DNA of 64,000 nucleotides from Pegea sp. RAD2-039 (Eukaryota > Chordata > Thaliacea > Salpida > Salpidae): contig JAQGEQ010000071.1 in assembly GCA_034620365.1 (NCBI GenBank), positions 2,418,001 through 2,482,000 of the forward strand, written 5' to 3'. Positions 52,701 through 64,000 of the stretch are shown here, one piece after another; position 1 is the stretch's first letter, and each line of letters starts with the position of its first letter. The notes below the pieces were generated by a model. It worked only from the letters and a program-made list of their open reading frames with translations. It ran no database searches and was not told the origin of the DNA. The position numbers and the translations under genes are program-made.

Positions 52701-54956
52701 TGTAACCATCTCATGTGGACCATATAGTCGACAGCCAAGTAGCTGAAGACCAACAAATTGGTCCGGTGGTCAACATCAGTATTCGAATCGGGACCAACTA
52801 CCGCTTCAACTTCCGGTCTGCCTCAATACCTGTTAAGTCCAAATCATCTGCGGTCGTCATCACCATCATCGTCATTTTTGTGGTCGGTACTTTTATGACG
52901 TCACTGCTTCTGTTTTAACGTCGTTACTGGTTGACAGGCTCTGGTGCTAGCTATCTTCGTTTTCTGGATCTTTAGACGCGCGCGTAAACGAAAGAAGCCG
53001 AACGCTGATGACGTCACAGTTCACTTTAGCCCTCAACCCGAGTCCAACCACTACCAGAGTCAACATCACAAGTACCCCAATTCGTAATTCCGCCCCTAAT
53101 TTATGACGTCATTATTGGCAGTAGTAGCAGCGAAGAGGGAGAGTCCCTGTTGCTAGGATTGAGTAGCAACAAGATCTCTCAGATCTTGATGGAAGAGATT
53201 GAACCTCTGATTATCAACAAAGATCGGCTTCATATCGACTTCGATGACGTCATCGGTTAGTGACGTCAAATGTGTGATGACGTCATCAAAGGTAGTTTGC
53301 AGGCAAGGGCAACTTCGGCACGGTTTGTAATGGACGCTTCGAAACGCGCGACGTTGACATGGTGACGGGGAAGCCCCGGGAGCAGCGCGTCGCGGTAAAG
53401 ACGATGTCACGAATCGATGATCTCACATCAGTTGAGAAGTTTCTGAAAGAAGGTAAGTGATGACGTCATTAGCGTATTGTGATTGTGACGTCATCATCAC
53501 TTAGGACTCATTATGAGGAGCTTTTCACATCGCAACGTTCTCACGCTGGTCGGGATCTGCCTTGATGGTCGTCAGGGGCAACCGCTCGTTGTACTTCCTT
53601 ATATGGAGCGAGGCGATTTGCTGCGCTTCATCCGCGACGCGACGAATCGCGTCACAGTCGCGAACTTAATCGGTTTCGGAATGCAAGTGTGTGAGGGGAT
53701 GCAGTACCTCTCATCTAATCGCTTCGTTCATCGCGATTTAGCAGCGCGAAATTGTATGCTCGATTCCCAATTCACTGTTAAGGTAGACTCGATCGCGTGT
53801 GCTGATGACGTCATCATTCGACTTGTGGGACAGGTGGCCGACTTTGGATTGGCCCGAGACATCTATGAGAAGGAGTATTACTCGCCAGCAGCTCCTAGAA
53901 GCGCGAAGCTTCCAATTAAGTGGATGGCTGTTGAAAGTCTCACACAACAAAAGTTTACATCAAAATCGGATGTCTGGTCGTTCGGTGTGTTGCTATGGGA
54001 ACTGATGACGCGCGGAGTGACTCCTTACCCTGATGTCGATCCTTTTGATGTTTTTGAGTACGCGTTGATGACGTCATGACGCGATTTGCTGATGTTACTT
54101 TGACGACAGGTATGTGATAAGTGGACGACGACTCCGACAACCTGAATATTGTCCTGATCAGTTGTACCAGATCATGTTAGACTGTTGGCAACTAGATGAG
54201 GACATAAGACCCACATTCGACCAGCTTGTCGTCCGTGTGTCCCTCATACACAACGCGTCGCCTCGTGCGACCCAGGCTATCGGTAATAGCCCTTTTCTGG
54301 TCGTTTTATTTTCTGCTTTCAATATTTTCCTTTTCGCTGCAGGCTTAGAAGTCAATTATGTCAACTTTCCTAGTGGAAGTGACCCAGGTACGATGACGTC
54401 ATCGCTTCCATTAACTCACCACGTTTTTTCAGCTCCTAAACTTCCACCACGAAACACGCTGTCCAGCAAGACCTCCATCTCGTCAGGTGAGGGGAAATTT
54501 GCCCTTTTTCCGCGAACCCCTTTTTTCTAAAATACTTTTCTCACAGAAGTCGTTTTTGAAGATTCAAAAAGAAAAAAATCTGAAGAAGAAACAGCTCCAT
54601 TGATAGAAAGTCCCGCAGATGACATCATAGTGACGTCACCGGTATCTTCCTGTGATCAAGATGGCTACTTGATCCCAAACACAGCGGAGCAGAAGTAAGT
54701 GTCTTCATCATTATCGAGGTCTTCTAGTCATCTGTTGCAACTTCACAGAAGCTCCACGTGGATTCCAAATTATGCTAATTTGCTTCTTGATGATGTCTCC
54801 AGTGATCAGAAAGACTCTCTCAGATCTGCTGATGAAGTCAAAATATCGGAAGCAGTTGAGGACGACACTGATTCGACCAATTACACCCCGATGAACGCTT
54901 CTCTTAACTCCCTTCATGACCCCCTCTACACACCAATGCAACCCCAGCATGACTAA
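49783..54956 (+). CDS. MET: MET/RON-family receptor tyrosine kinase
   Basis: Start chosen at 49783, giving signal peptide [15 protein letters not shown]; an in-frame upstream extension is intronic or 5' leader. A large exon to about 52094 encodes a Sema beta-propeller, a PSI cysteine knot ([20 protein letters not shown]) and IPT/TIG repeats ([49 protein letters not shown]; a fourth near 52.4-52.7 kb). A transmembrane segment spans exons at 52.85-52.96 kb, followed by RRARKRKK. The kinase domain shows [43 protein letters not shown], the twin activation tyrosines EKEYYS and [17 protein letters not shown], all MET-like. The tail (to 54956) has tyrosines in NYVNF, GYLIP, NYANL, NYTPM and LYTPM contexts. 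The ligand, HGF-like in vertebrates, is not predictable. Many introns are about 48-60 nt. Confidence 0.93.
53245..53285. promoter_or_regulatory. Triple TGACGTCA (CRE-like) cluster
   Basis: Three perfect TGACGTCA palindromes start at 53245, 53261 and 53278, spaced 16-17 bp. The first is in the exon (coding DDV) and the other two are in the 5' part of the following intron of the MET-like gene. The sequence matches the consensus CRE bound by CREB/ATF bZIP factors; binding is not shown. Confidence 0.6.
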
Positions 54957-55854
54957 TATGGCGCTTTGTAATTTTGGCACAGTACTTATTTGGTGTTCTT
55001 GCCTTCTTTGATCGTTTTGATTTTTTTCATATTTGCTTTTGTTTCAAGTATTTCTGAAGGATTAATCACGCTGAGAACTACTTCCTAGAGAGATTTGTTT
55101 ACTGAATTATTTTTATGCAAACTGCTTCAAGTTGTAGTATTTCAATCAACTAATTTGTTAATCGATTTTTTTAGATTAATTATGAATAAAATTTCAATCA
55201 ACAAATTTTAGGTTTTTGTTAAAACTATTATAAAATCATTTCCAATATTTTTAGATAGTTTTTATTAATAGTTCAAAAGATAGGAGCATACCATAAAACC
55301 GTGATAAAAAGTGAGAAAGTTAATCTCATAATAGATAAGTTCAGTTTGATAAGTAAATAAACGGAACGAAAATGTTTTTTTAACACCGCAATGAAGGTTA
55401 TCGCAGAAATTGGGTAAAACAACAAAACTTTTCTTTAATATTATAATTGATATTTAGATCTAGTTTTACTAATAATTAAGATAATTAATGGTATAGTTTG
55501 TTTGCTATATAAAGCACTTGAAAAAATTGATTGTAAAGTTGATTAGAAATTTTGAAAAGAAAACAAAAGTGTGGAGAAAGTCACTATATTTTTAGACAAA
55601 CAATTTCAAAAAGCTTTGAATGGAATTTTTAGTTAGTTTAATTCATAACGAAAATAAATTTTAACAAAATAGCTAAATGATAAACCCAATTGATTATTTT
55701 GAATTTATCAAAATGTTTTATACTTTTTCTATTAATGATAATTCAATATTGATTCAAAGTTATTCTAAATTTAGAAAAAAAATTGATTTACTAATATTTA
55801 AATACAAATTTTTTTAATCAAAACAGAAAAATTACTGGTTGGGTTAATTGCATA
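54957..55854. other. AT-rich intergenic DNA
   Basis: No gene or repeat recognised between the receptor and the kinase gene. Confidence 0.5.
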
Positions 55855-57312
55855 ATGATTAATAATGTTAAAATCATTGGTATTACTGGGTAAGTTGAAA
55901 TTTTCACATAAATATTTTTGCTTATAGTTTTTTTTGTGTTTTGAAGAGTCACTTGTGGAGGTAAGACATCAATTGCAAATTTATTAAATGAAAAATTACA
56001 AAAATTAAATTACAAAGTGAAAGTTATTCATCAAGATAACTATTACAAGGTTTGTAGCAACATTTTCCTGAAATATTTTTATCTGTTGATAATTCATAAA
56101 TAATTACATAAGCTTGTTTTTCAAAATATTTTCATTTCTAAAACATTGTTTTGGCTGATAATCTTGTAGGTATTAAAAAACAAAATACAGCTCTAATTAT
56201 TATTTATTTATTATAAGAAGTTTATTTATTTTATTCATGTAATTGTAAGAAATCATAAATTAACAGATAAAGTTTAATATTTAGAGATGAAATAAATACA
56301 AAAATGGAGTTTTTGAAATGAAATATTTGTGTTTTTAGGCAACTTAAATAAGCAATTTTTAGGCAATTTGTAACTTAAATAGGTTGTTAAACTTCATATT
56401 TAATGAAAGTCTACTTTGTTTGAAAAACATAAGATAAATATTTGTTCCTTTGAAATTATCTTCATTTTCTCTTTACATTTCACCCAAGATTTATGAGATT
56501 TTTTTCATTTTTTGAAAAAAATAATTCGCATGATTAATTAATGAATATTTGTTCTAAATCATCAGAATATTTGAAAAAAAGAGAACTTTTCTTTCTCTTA
56601 TTGACCTCATTGAAAATATTTCTTTTTAATTTTTCAACGATTTTTCATAGGATGAAAATGAAATTGAAATTGATTCAAAAACTGGCTTTGTTAAATGGGA
56701 CTGTAAGTTTGTACACCTAGGGCCACCTCTTTACACTTTTATTTCTAAGGTCCCGAAGCGTTTGATGAATTTAAAATGATGACAGATGTGAGAAATGATT
56801 TGAAAGTTTTGGAAAAAATCTCAACCCAGAAATCCGTTCTTGTCATTGAAGGGATTTTGATTTTTGCCTTTAGGTTTGCCACTTGATGTCGCTCACGAGC
56901 ATCAAAGTAAAAACTCTTTTTCAGTTCTCTAAATCAGATCTTTCATCATCGATATAGTCTTTCGTTGCCTTATGACGTTGCTTTTCAGCGTCGCAGGTGA
57001 GCTGATGATGTCATAGAATATAAAGATTTCAACTTGCTTACTAATCACATGTTACTCTAAAAGCGCATTTTTCGTCTAATCGTATTTAAAACTAATTAAT
57101 CAAATGATCTTATTTTTAGGACTAGGATATATGATCCTCCTGATCTTCCGGGACTTTTTGAAGAACATGTTTGGCCTGAACATTTAAAATACAAAAACTT
57201 TCTTCAACAAAGCGATTTTCCTTATTTGAATATCGACGCCACTAAATCATATGATCAAGTTTTACTTGAAATCCTGAAAGATTTGAATATTGAAGTTCAA
57301 ACTTCTGAATAA
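55855..57312 (+). CDS. NMRK: Nicotinamide riboside kinase
   Basis: Six exons (55855-55889, 55947-56049, 56651-56702, 56750-56873, 56925-56996, 57120-57312) give exactly 193 codons with the stop, the usual length of NMRK1. The P-loop is GVTCGGKTS. IHQDNYYK and the IEIDSKTGFVKWD segment match the substrate-binding region. VLVIEGILIF, SLPYDVAFQRRRTRIYDPPD (lid region) and EEHVWPEHLKY are typical. The enzyme phosphorylates nicotinamide riboside to NMN in NAD+ salvage. Start is the first ATG of the exon, eight codons before the glycine-rich loop. Confidence 0.95.
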
Positions 57313-58199
57313 AAATAAATCAGTTCTTTTTAAGCTTTTACATTTTGTGCTTAAAAAATAATTCAAATTAATTATTTAAATAACTAAAATAAAAAATTGA
57401 AAATGATGCTTCAGAATTTTTAACAATATTTTTTAAACATTGAATTATTTTAAAGATCATTAAAGTGACAAACTCTGCAAGACTTGGTCTGTTGTCTGAG
57501 GAGATTTTACGAATTAAGATTTAAAGTTGCGACTTTTACGAATGCTTTTGTGTTCTACGCAAGATTCGAAATAGTTTAAGTGGAATTAGAAGTCAAAGTT
57601 CTTATGGTGAAGTCGAACCAGCATAAGATATTTAGTTCAATTTGAATTTTTTGTAGAAGTCTTTTTATCAGCATAGGTTATCACGTGACTTCAGTGATTC
57701 ATTAATTGAGAAAATAATTTAAAAGTTTATCTTAAACAAATGGTTTAGTCACTAAACTTTTGTGTGTTTACGATCAAACTTTTAATTATATATTGTTTAG
57801 ATAGATTGAAATTTTGTAGAAGACTTAAAAAATTACTTTTAGTTTGATTTCTGACTGACTCAACCAAATTTTACTTCCAGCTAAACACTAAAATTAGTTT
57901 CGTGATTTAAATGATGTGTTAAAAAATGATCGAAAAAAACAAAATTATTTCTAACAACAAATCGTTTAATAAATATTTCTGTCAACAATTTATTTGTATC
58001 AGCTTCAATCAGTAGAATTTTCTCCGGGATATTATCATGTGAAGAATGAGCAGATTTCAACATAAACATCAAATCTGTAAGATGTAGTTCCAGTAAAGGC
58101 AGGTAGGTTTGATTGTTGTTGTTTAGATATTGTTGTAGGTTTAATTATTATTGTTGTAGGTTTTGTTGTTGATTTATTTCTTATCTTTATGCTTAGCTA
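57313..58199. other. Intergenic DNA
   Basis: No gene. At 58100-58170 there is an imperfect repeat of GTTGTAGGTTT-like units just before the LINE relic. Confidence 0.45.
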
Positions 58200-58234
58200 T
58201 TAACTACATATTAATTAACTTTTACATGTTCACT

Positions 58235-60130
58235 TATTACATGTTAAGTGACCAAAGAACTGGTCAAGAACTCGTTTTTCACAAAACTCAAAATCTTCCA
58301 ATAGGTCATTTGAACCACATCATGTTCATGGGCTTCACAGCAAGCAGGACGCTACACTTTTTACTTTTGACTCCTTTCTTATATCAGGAGATGCTAATAA
58401 GATTCAATTCTATGCACCCTTGTTTCAAAAGCTCCTACAAAGCACAAGATCTTCGGTGTTTTTACTACCAGAGTACGTAAAAGATGCAAATGAGCGGAAA
58501 GGTGTTTCAGGTAGACATATAGTAGGGAACAAAACGAAATGAAGACAGCTACTCGAGTTTTGTGCTGACCAATAGTGTCCATCACAAATACAACCTTCCA
58601 GTAACAGAATAGCTTAAGAACCACATAGATTCATCCTTGTTTGATATACTGTCACCTAATTAACTACATCTTTTCCAATTCAAACCTAAATTTAAGGCTG
58701 AAAAACCTCTGCGGAGTTTTGATGTCTATACACTGCTGATTGATAAAAACTTCATCTTAGTCTGAACATTTTCACCCAACTCTTCAGCACCCAGTGTACG
58801 ACACAACTCTTCTCCGTATACCAAACCGCCAGGTGATTTTGCAACATGATGAACCTTCATTAATTAAGGAAACCACGTAAGCAATAAAGTGGCTGTGGAA
58901 ATACAGCAGACACCCTACATGAGCTGAAATACTTTGCTGGGAAAGTGAGAAGTTACTAACCGACCTTCATGATGGGATGATTATCAAAATATAGCGAGTA
59001 GAACAAAAGTATCTTTTGTAAACCTCACTAAAACCTTTGATACTGCTAATAAAGTCATGTGGAGGATCACCGTATTGGATGTACACCAAAACTTACCAAC
59101 ATGGTGATGCAGATCCATCAAAGTCGATAAAAACAAGTAATATATGGTAATTACCTCCGAAAGGTGAAGCAAGGATGTGTGTTTGCACTAATCCTTTTCT
59201 CCTACTAAACCATGAAACCCCTAGCTGTCTATTCAACCTGAGACTTGTAAGATCAACAACTAAAACTTTCCATTACGTGACTTGTGAATTTTTTTTTCGC
59301 CAGTGACGCTGCTTTTGTGACAAACACTCAGTCAGCGGTGCAAAGAATAATATATTACTTCGTTAAGGCCGCATGATCATTCGGACTTAGGTTGAGCCTA
59401 AAAATGACAGAAGCTCTTTACTACTTACTTCATATGACAAATAAACTCATCTTCATATCCCCTTCAACAGCAAACGACTCAGACAGCATTTTAAGCATCT
59501 AGCCAGCATTTGATTCTAACATCGATGGAGAAGTAAGCAACAGATTAGTAATGACAAACAGAGCCTTTGGTCGGCTCTATAAGAGAGTTTTGAGTAGCAA
59601 GAAGCTCAAAACCGAAACAAACATCGACCTAAATAATTTATCCTTTTGAGAACAATCTTTTATGGATCTAAATCTTACGACTTCTGAATCGTTTTTACGA
59701 AATATCCTACGTATCAAATGGTGAGATTTCATTCTTAAGGCCATCTGTACTTTTTAAAGCTGAATTACCCGGTATCGAAATTAGACTGACAAAATACAGA
59801 CTTTGTTGGGCCATTCATGTCTTCAGAATGGAAAATAACTGTTACCCAAAATTGTATTGAATCGCAAACTCTTCTTTTGCTGCAGGTACAAAGGTGCTTC
59901 AAAAAAGATCTACAAAGACCCACTAAATTCCTCGTTGAAACATCTTTCTGCAGCATCTTCTGTTAGCAGCGCCAGAACCGTCGCTGCGGAAAAAAGAGAA
60001 AGTGAAAGGAAGATAGGGCTCCCACTATCACCTAGCAAATGCATTCATTAATTGCCGCTGTGGAAAGTGCGACCTTTGCTTATTGGCTTGCGTTGTTACG
60101 AGTGTGCTTGCCGGAAAGCCTTCACTTTGT
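58235..60130 (+). pseudogene. Decayed non-LTR retrotransposon (LINE)
   Basis: Broken plus-strand frames keep the order of a LINE ORF2: endonuclease remnants (GRHIVGNKTK then LLEFCADQ, about 58510-58570), reverse-transcriptase motifs (FVNLTKTFDT at about 59020, VKQGCVFAL at about 59165-59195, FASDAAFVTNTQ at about 59295-59330 in place of the FADD motif, FGLRLSLKMTEALYY at about 59380), and the C-terminal RLYKR-VLSSKKLKTE, RTIFYGSK-like and HVFRMENN segments. Stops and frameshifts occur throughout. The remnants suggest a clade near RTE/CR1/jockey, but placement is uncertain. It is inactive. Confidence 0.75.
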
Positions 60131-60908
60131 AGTGAACGACTTTAGTCGCTTCTTTGTAACTCGTCGAAGTAGTGCCAATGTCCGTAACAACATTTAAGTC
60201 TAAAGCTGACGAAAAACTTAGAATATAATTTTAGTAAATCAAGTTTATCACCTTTGATTTAGTCACTAAATAATAAAAAGTCATTGAAGCCAGAATATAT
60301 GTCGACTCGATATTACCAGTTTTTTTCAAAATTTTTTAGACTCTCAATTTATAATTGGGTAAAAAGATATCTAATCATATACAGCATCTGCATGATGTTG
60401 CATAGTTTTCTCTGATTTTTAATTCCTAAGTTAAAAAAAACTTTTTTATATAGAAACCATTTTGTTTGTTCTGTCGATTACGCCTGCTAGTTTAATATTT
60501 TCAGAATAAAAATATCAACAAAAAATTTAACTTTTTGAAGATTCGTATTTTATTAAAATCATGTTTTTGAATTTCTATTTTCTAATTTCAGATTTAGGAG
60601 TTATTTTATTTCAGTTTAAGATTTAGGATTATTTAATAAAGTTGATAATTTCTAATATTTATCAATGTTTAAAATATGCTTAAAGAGTTTAGTTTAAATT
60701 CACATGTTTAGAATATTTTATATATTCTTGAAAGATTTATTGACAAATTAGTTTTGAAATAAGAATTCTAATTGTTTTGGTTATTTATAACTATTCGCTA
60801 AATAGATATTTGATGTCACTGAATAAATTTTTATATCCAAGGTTATTTGATTTTAACATTGTTTAATAGCTAATTATTTAGTTGCTCAAAATTTTTAAAT
60901 AATTGGTT
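60131..60908. other. AT-rich intergenic DNA
   Basis: Upstream of dynactin subunit 1; nothing else recognised. Confidence 0.5.
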
Positions 60909-63900
60909 ATGACTGACCTAAAGCTTGGAACATTTGTGGAAATAGTGGGCAAAGGTTTGAAAGGTTCAGTTTCATATTTTGGTTCTACATCATTTGCAAA
61001 GTAAGCTAATTAAATTCTTAGTAATAAATAAACTAATTTTGTTCAGTTTGGTTTGTTAATACTATTATTAAATTTGATTAAACATAAAATATTAGTTTCA
61101 CATAAACTAATTATTTTATTAAGCTGTAAATAAGTATCAGAATCTATATTTGCATCTTAATTATATATAATAATTATTATTTGTGAAAATGTGTGTTAGT
61201 AAGAGATGCTTTTTAGGCACCACCTTCATGTTTATTGCAGTAAATAAAGATCTTTTCAAAAAGATTTAATTTGTAATGATAGTTATAACTTTAGATTTTA
61301 TTAAAAATATACTCTTAAATAAATCTTATGACTATTTAGGTATTTAAAATTTATTTTTGTAAAAATATTTAAGTTTCATGTAAAAATTTTATATAAAAAT
61401 ATTTTGTTGGTAGTTGATAGCACAAAAATTATAATCCAAAATTTACATTTCATGATAGTGGCAAATGGGTTGGAGTTACTTTAGAAGAAGCTTTGGGTAA
61501 AAACGATGGTGAGGTTCAAGGCAAAAGATACTTTCAATGCCCGCCTAATCATGGTCAGTAAATCATTTATTTCTCTAAATATTAACAAAGCTGAAATATT
61601 AATCATTTTTTGATGACTTATACCTATTTTGGGTTTGTAATAAAAAAACAGAAGATTATTAGGCCGCTTACGCTTAAGATGAATTGACGATCTCTCGTCT
61701 AGACTGATTAGAGAAGCAGGGATTTGGATTATGTTAGAAAAACCTGTTTCACTGTGTCAGATAGCTTAGAGGTTGTTTATATTGTGTGCAGTCTTGAATC
61801 TAATAAAGCTTAGTCAATGAGTAATTGCCATTTTAGGGTTATAGAACTCTGTTTAGACAACTTTATTTATAAATTGTTATCTCTGTTGTGTTACCATTTT
61901 ATCAAATTTTTACAAAGATAGAGCCACTAAATTTTGTTTGTGTGTGAGAGTATTATTACTTGATTATAAACTGATATGTCTGTACTTGAACATATAATGT
62001 TATAAAGTGTTTGTTTTTCTGATTATGATTCCTTAAATGCCTACAACAAAATTGTTCAAGATAATTTTTCATAAGTCTTTTTGAAACAGGTGTTTTTGTT
62101 CGTCCGCAACAAGTACAAGTGATTGATGGAAAAATGTCAGGTAAATGTAGATTTTCATCAACGTGACTTTATAACAACTTTTCATTTCAAATCATCTACT
62201 TTAATATCATCTGACTCTTTTATTGAACTTTTTAAATTGATAAAAGAAAATATTTAATTATTAATAAGTGATATTTTACAGGTGAACCAGCAGCAAGTAA
62301 GGCAAGTAACAAGTCTCGTGATGTGACAATTATTTCCTTGTTTTATAAATAGTTTAGATAAACTACCTTTTGATCATAAGCTAAAGTTGTGATTGTTTAC
62401 TTCATTAACGCAGATTGGTCGAGAATCAAAACTGAAAAGTCCTTCTCGGCCCTCTAAGATGCAGCATCCAAGTAAACGGATGTCGCTAGCTCCTTCGAGA
62501 CAGCCATCATCTCTTGCCCCACCTAGTGGCCACGATCGTCGATCTTTGCCTAACATTAAGCCGCAAGCTTCTTTTGCTCCTAAACAAAATAAACTTGTGG
62601 AAGAAGTGAAAGAAGAAGAGGTTCAGGAAGAGGAAGAAGTTAAAGAAGAAGAAAAGGTGGAGAAAAAGGTTGAAGAAGAAATTAAAGAAGTAACAGAAGT
62701 AGTTGATTCATCAAAACCTCTTTCAACTGCTTACAGGTGAGCGGTAGGTAGCTTGTGAGCTTTTGTGTCTCATGTATTTGAACTTCTAGTGTCCTGGCTC
62801 CTGGTATAAGCATGTTGGATTACGAAACTTTAAAAGCTCAGCTAAAAGACATAAAAGAAAAATACGAAACTATTCGACTAAAACGCCAAGTTTGTCAGAT
62901 CTCATTTGAGTTTCTTTTCTCGACGCTCTGATCTTCATTAGGAGGATCGAGGCAAACTCAAAGAAGCTGAAAAAATGAGAATTCAAATTGATCAATTAAA
63001 TGAAATGAAGAATCGATCATCAAAGCAGGTCCAGGAACTCTCTAAACAACTGCGTGAAGCAAAAAAGGTTTTTTATATTTTCAAATGCTACCTCATCATC
63101 AACAATTTCTAAAAATATTGAAATTTTCAGCTTCAATAAATTAAATCTAATTATTAATAATAAATAATTTTTTAATTTCTCTCAGTTCACGAAGTAGTTT
63201 TATTTGAAGCCACAGAATCTAATATTTTATATCAAATAATAATTATCAAGTTATTCTTTATCTTTCATTTATTTACAAATCTTTTGCAAAAACTTAAACA
63301 TAAAATTTTATGTTATTAGGCAATGGAAGAAGCAATAGAAGCAAAAGAAAAATATATGGATGACATGACTGACTACCATGAGAATCTAGAGATTGCTTTG
63401 TTAGATAAAGAAGTTGCTGAAGAAAAGAACGAAATGTTACAGCAGGAAGTGAGTTTTCTTCATCCAAATCCACTGGACTTTTTATTGTAAAATCTTTTTG
63501 CTCTTTACAATTTGATTTTAATTGTCAGAATGAAGCGTTTAAAGATAGAGTGGAAGAATTGGAAACAGATTTGGAAATAATTAAAGCTGAAATAGAAGAT
63601 GGTGGTAACGAAGGTGCTGCTACCAACTATCAGATCAAACAATTAGAAGGACAAAATTCGAAGCTAAAAGAAGCTCTTATCAAGTGAGCCGGGACATTTT
63701 TTTGTTTTTATGTTTGTAATCTTAAAAGACAAGATCATCATTTGCTGCATCTTCCTGATACCAAATCAAAAATTTATTTTCAGAATGAAAGATTTATCGG
63801 CGGCCGAGAAGAGTCAATCTCAGAAGCTTCAGAAAGAGTTGGAAGAAAAGACGAAGAGCTTGGAAGAGATGACAAATAAGAAGATGAAGCTTGCTGAGCA

Positions 63901-64000
63901 ACTACAACAAGTCTCTCACATCCCCCGTCATCAAAAAGATCTTTTAACAATTTTGAATAGGCGGAAGAGTTGCAGGATGAGTTGAAAGAGCAAGTTGATG
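60909..64000 (+). CDS. DCTN1: Dynactin subunit 1 (p150Glued), 5' part
   Basis: The gene starts at 60909 and runs past the window end. Exons seen: 60909-61000, 61459-61553, 62091-62140, 62282-62320, 62414-62735, about 62791-62889, 62941-63068, 63321-63448, 63529-63683, 63784 to about 63911, and from 63961. The N-terminal CAP-Gly domain ([44 protein letters not shown]) binds microtubules and EB1. A Ser/Pro/Arg-rich segment ([16 protein letters not shown]) follows, then an acidic Glu/Lys stretch ([20 protein letters not shown]), and from [14 protein letters not shown] the long coiled coil that contacts dynein intermediate chain. p150 is the largest dynactin subunit and links dynein to cargo and microtubules. 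The 62282-62320 exon is chosen by phase and is the least certain. Confidence 0.93.
61140..61250 (+). mobile_element. Fragment of the SINE/foldback family
   Basis: Inside the first DCTN1 intron. Shares CATCTTAATTATATATAA, GAAAATGTGTGTTAGTAAGA and GGCACCACCTTC...TTTATTGCAGTAAATAAA with the right arm of the inverted repeat at 34.9-35.0 kb and the tail of the SINE at 2.4 kb. Confidence 0.75.

Noticed and set aside
53738-54355. Antisense and shifted open frames over the kinase exons
   Set aside because: The kinase reading frame accounts for this DNA; the alternatives read low-complexity or random peptides.

Overview
This is nuclear DNA of an animal. It is AT-rich, with poly(A)/poly(T)-laden intergenic stretches, genes cut by many short GT-AG introns (most about 45-55 nt, a few of several hundred nt to over 1 kb), and metazoan-specific families: a MET-type receptor tyrosine kinase with Sema, PSI and IPT domains, CaMKK, a CLIP3/4-like CAP-Gly protein, dynactin p150, and a SLC7 light chain. 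No bacterial, organellar or viral gene order is seen. I cannot name the species. A small-intron, AT-rich, early-branching animal such as a sponge or relative would fit, but that is inference.

Layout. 0.2-1.4 kb: UBOX5/RNF37 ubiquitin ligase (+). 2.0-3.2 kb: minisatellite, tRNA-derived SINE and an LTR-retrotransposon gag relic. 5.1-7.9 kb: CaMKK (-). 13.8-17.7 kb: beta-1,3-galactosyltransferase-like enzyme (-). 20.6-24.5 kb: eIF2B delta (+), with its first two coding exons duplicated. 25.7-27.3 kb: ELOVL6-type fatty acid elongase (+). 28.5-33.3 kb: two tandem paralogues of an unrecognised four-pass membrane protein (-). 34.4-35.0 kb: a roughly 565-bp inverted repeat. 36.4-38.7 kb: PM20D1-like M20 peptidase that has lost most metal ligands (+). 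38.8-39.5 kb: CFAP97-like coiled-coil gene (-), divergent from a small unknown gene (39.5-39.9 kb, +). 40.2-41.6 kb (-) and 46.9-48.4 kb (+): two intronless SLC7 amino-acid transporter genes with practically identical cores in inverted orientation, flanking a CLIP3/4-like ankyrin/CAP-Gly gene (42.5-44.9 kb, -). 49.8-55.0 kb: MET-like receptor (+). 55.9-57.3 kb: nicotinamide riboside kinase (+). 58.2-60.1 kb: decayed LINE. 60.9 kb to the end: dynactin subunit 1 (+), running off the window.

The genes do not form a pathway; this looks like ordinary housekeeping and signalling gene neighbourhood. The features most worth a second look are: a dense cluster of perfect TGACGTCA palindromes in exons and introns of the MET-like gene (16 in 4.7 kb, 23 found in the window); the homogenised SLC7 inverted pair; the probable PM20D1 pseudoenzyme; the duplicated eIF2B delta exons; the long hairpin at 34.5-35.0 kb; and the tandem orphan membrane genes. 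Gene models were spliced by eye from GT/AG sites, reading frame and family similarity, so exon ends may be off by a few bases and the 5' ends of several genes are uncertain.
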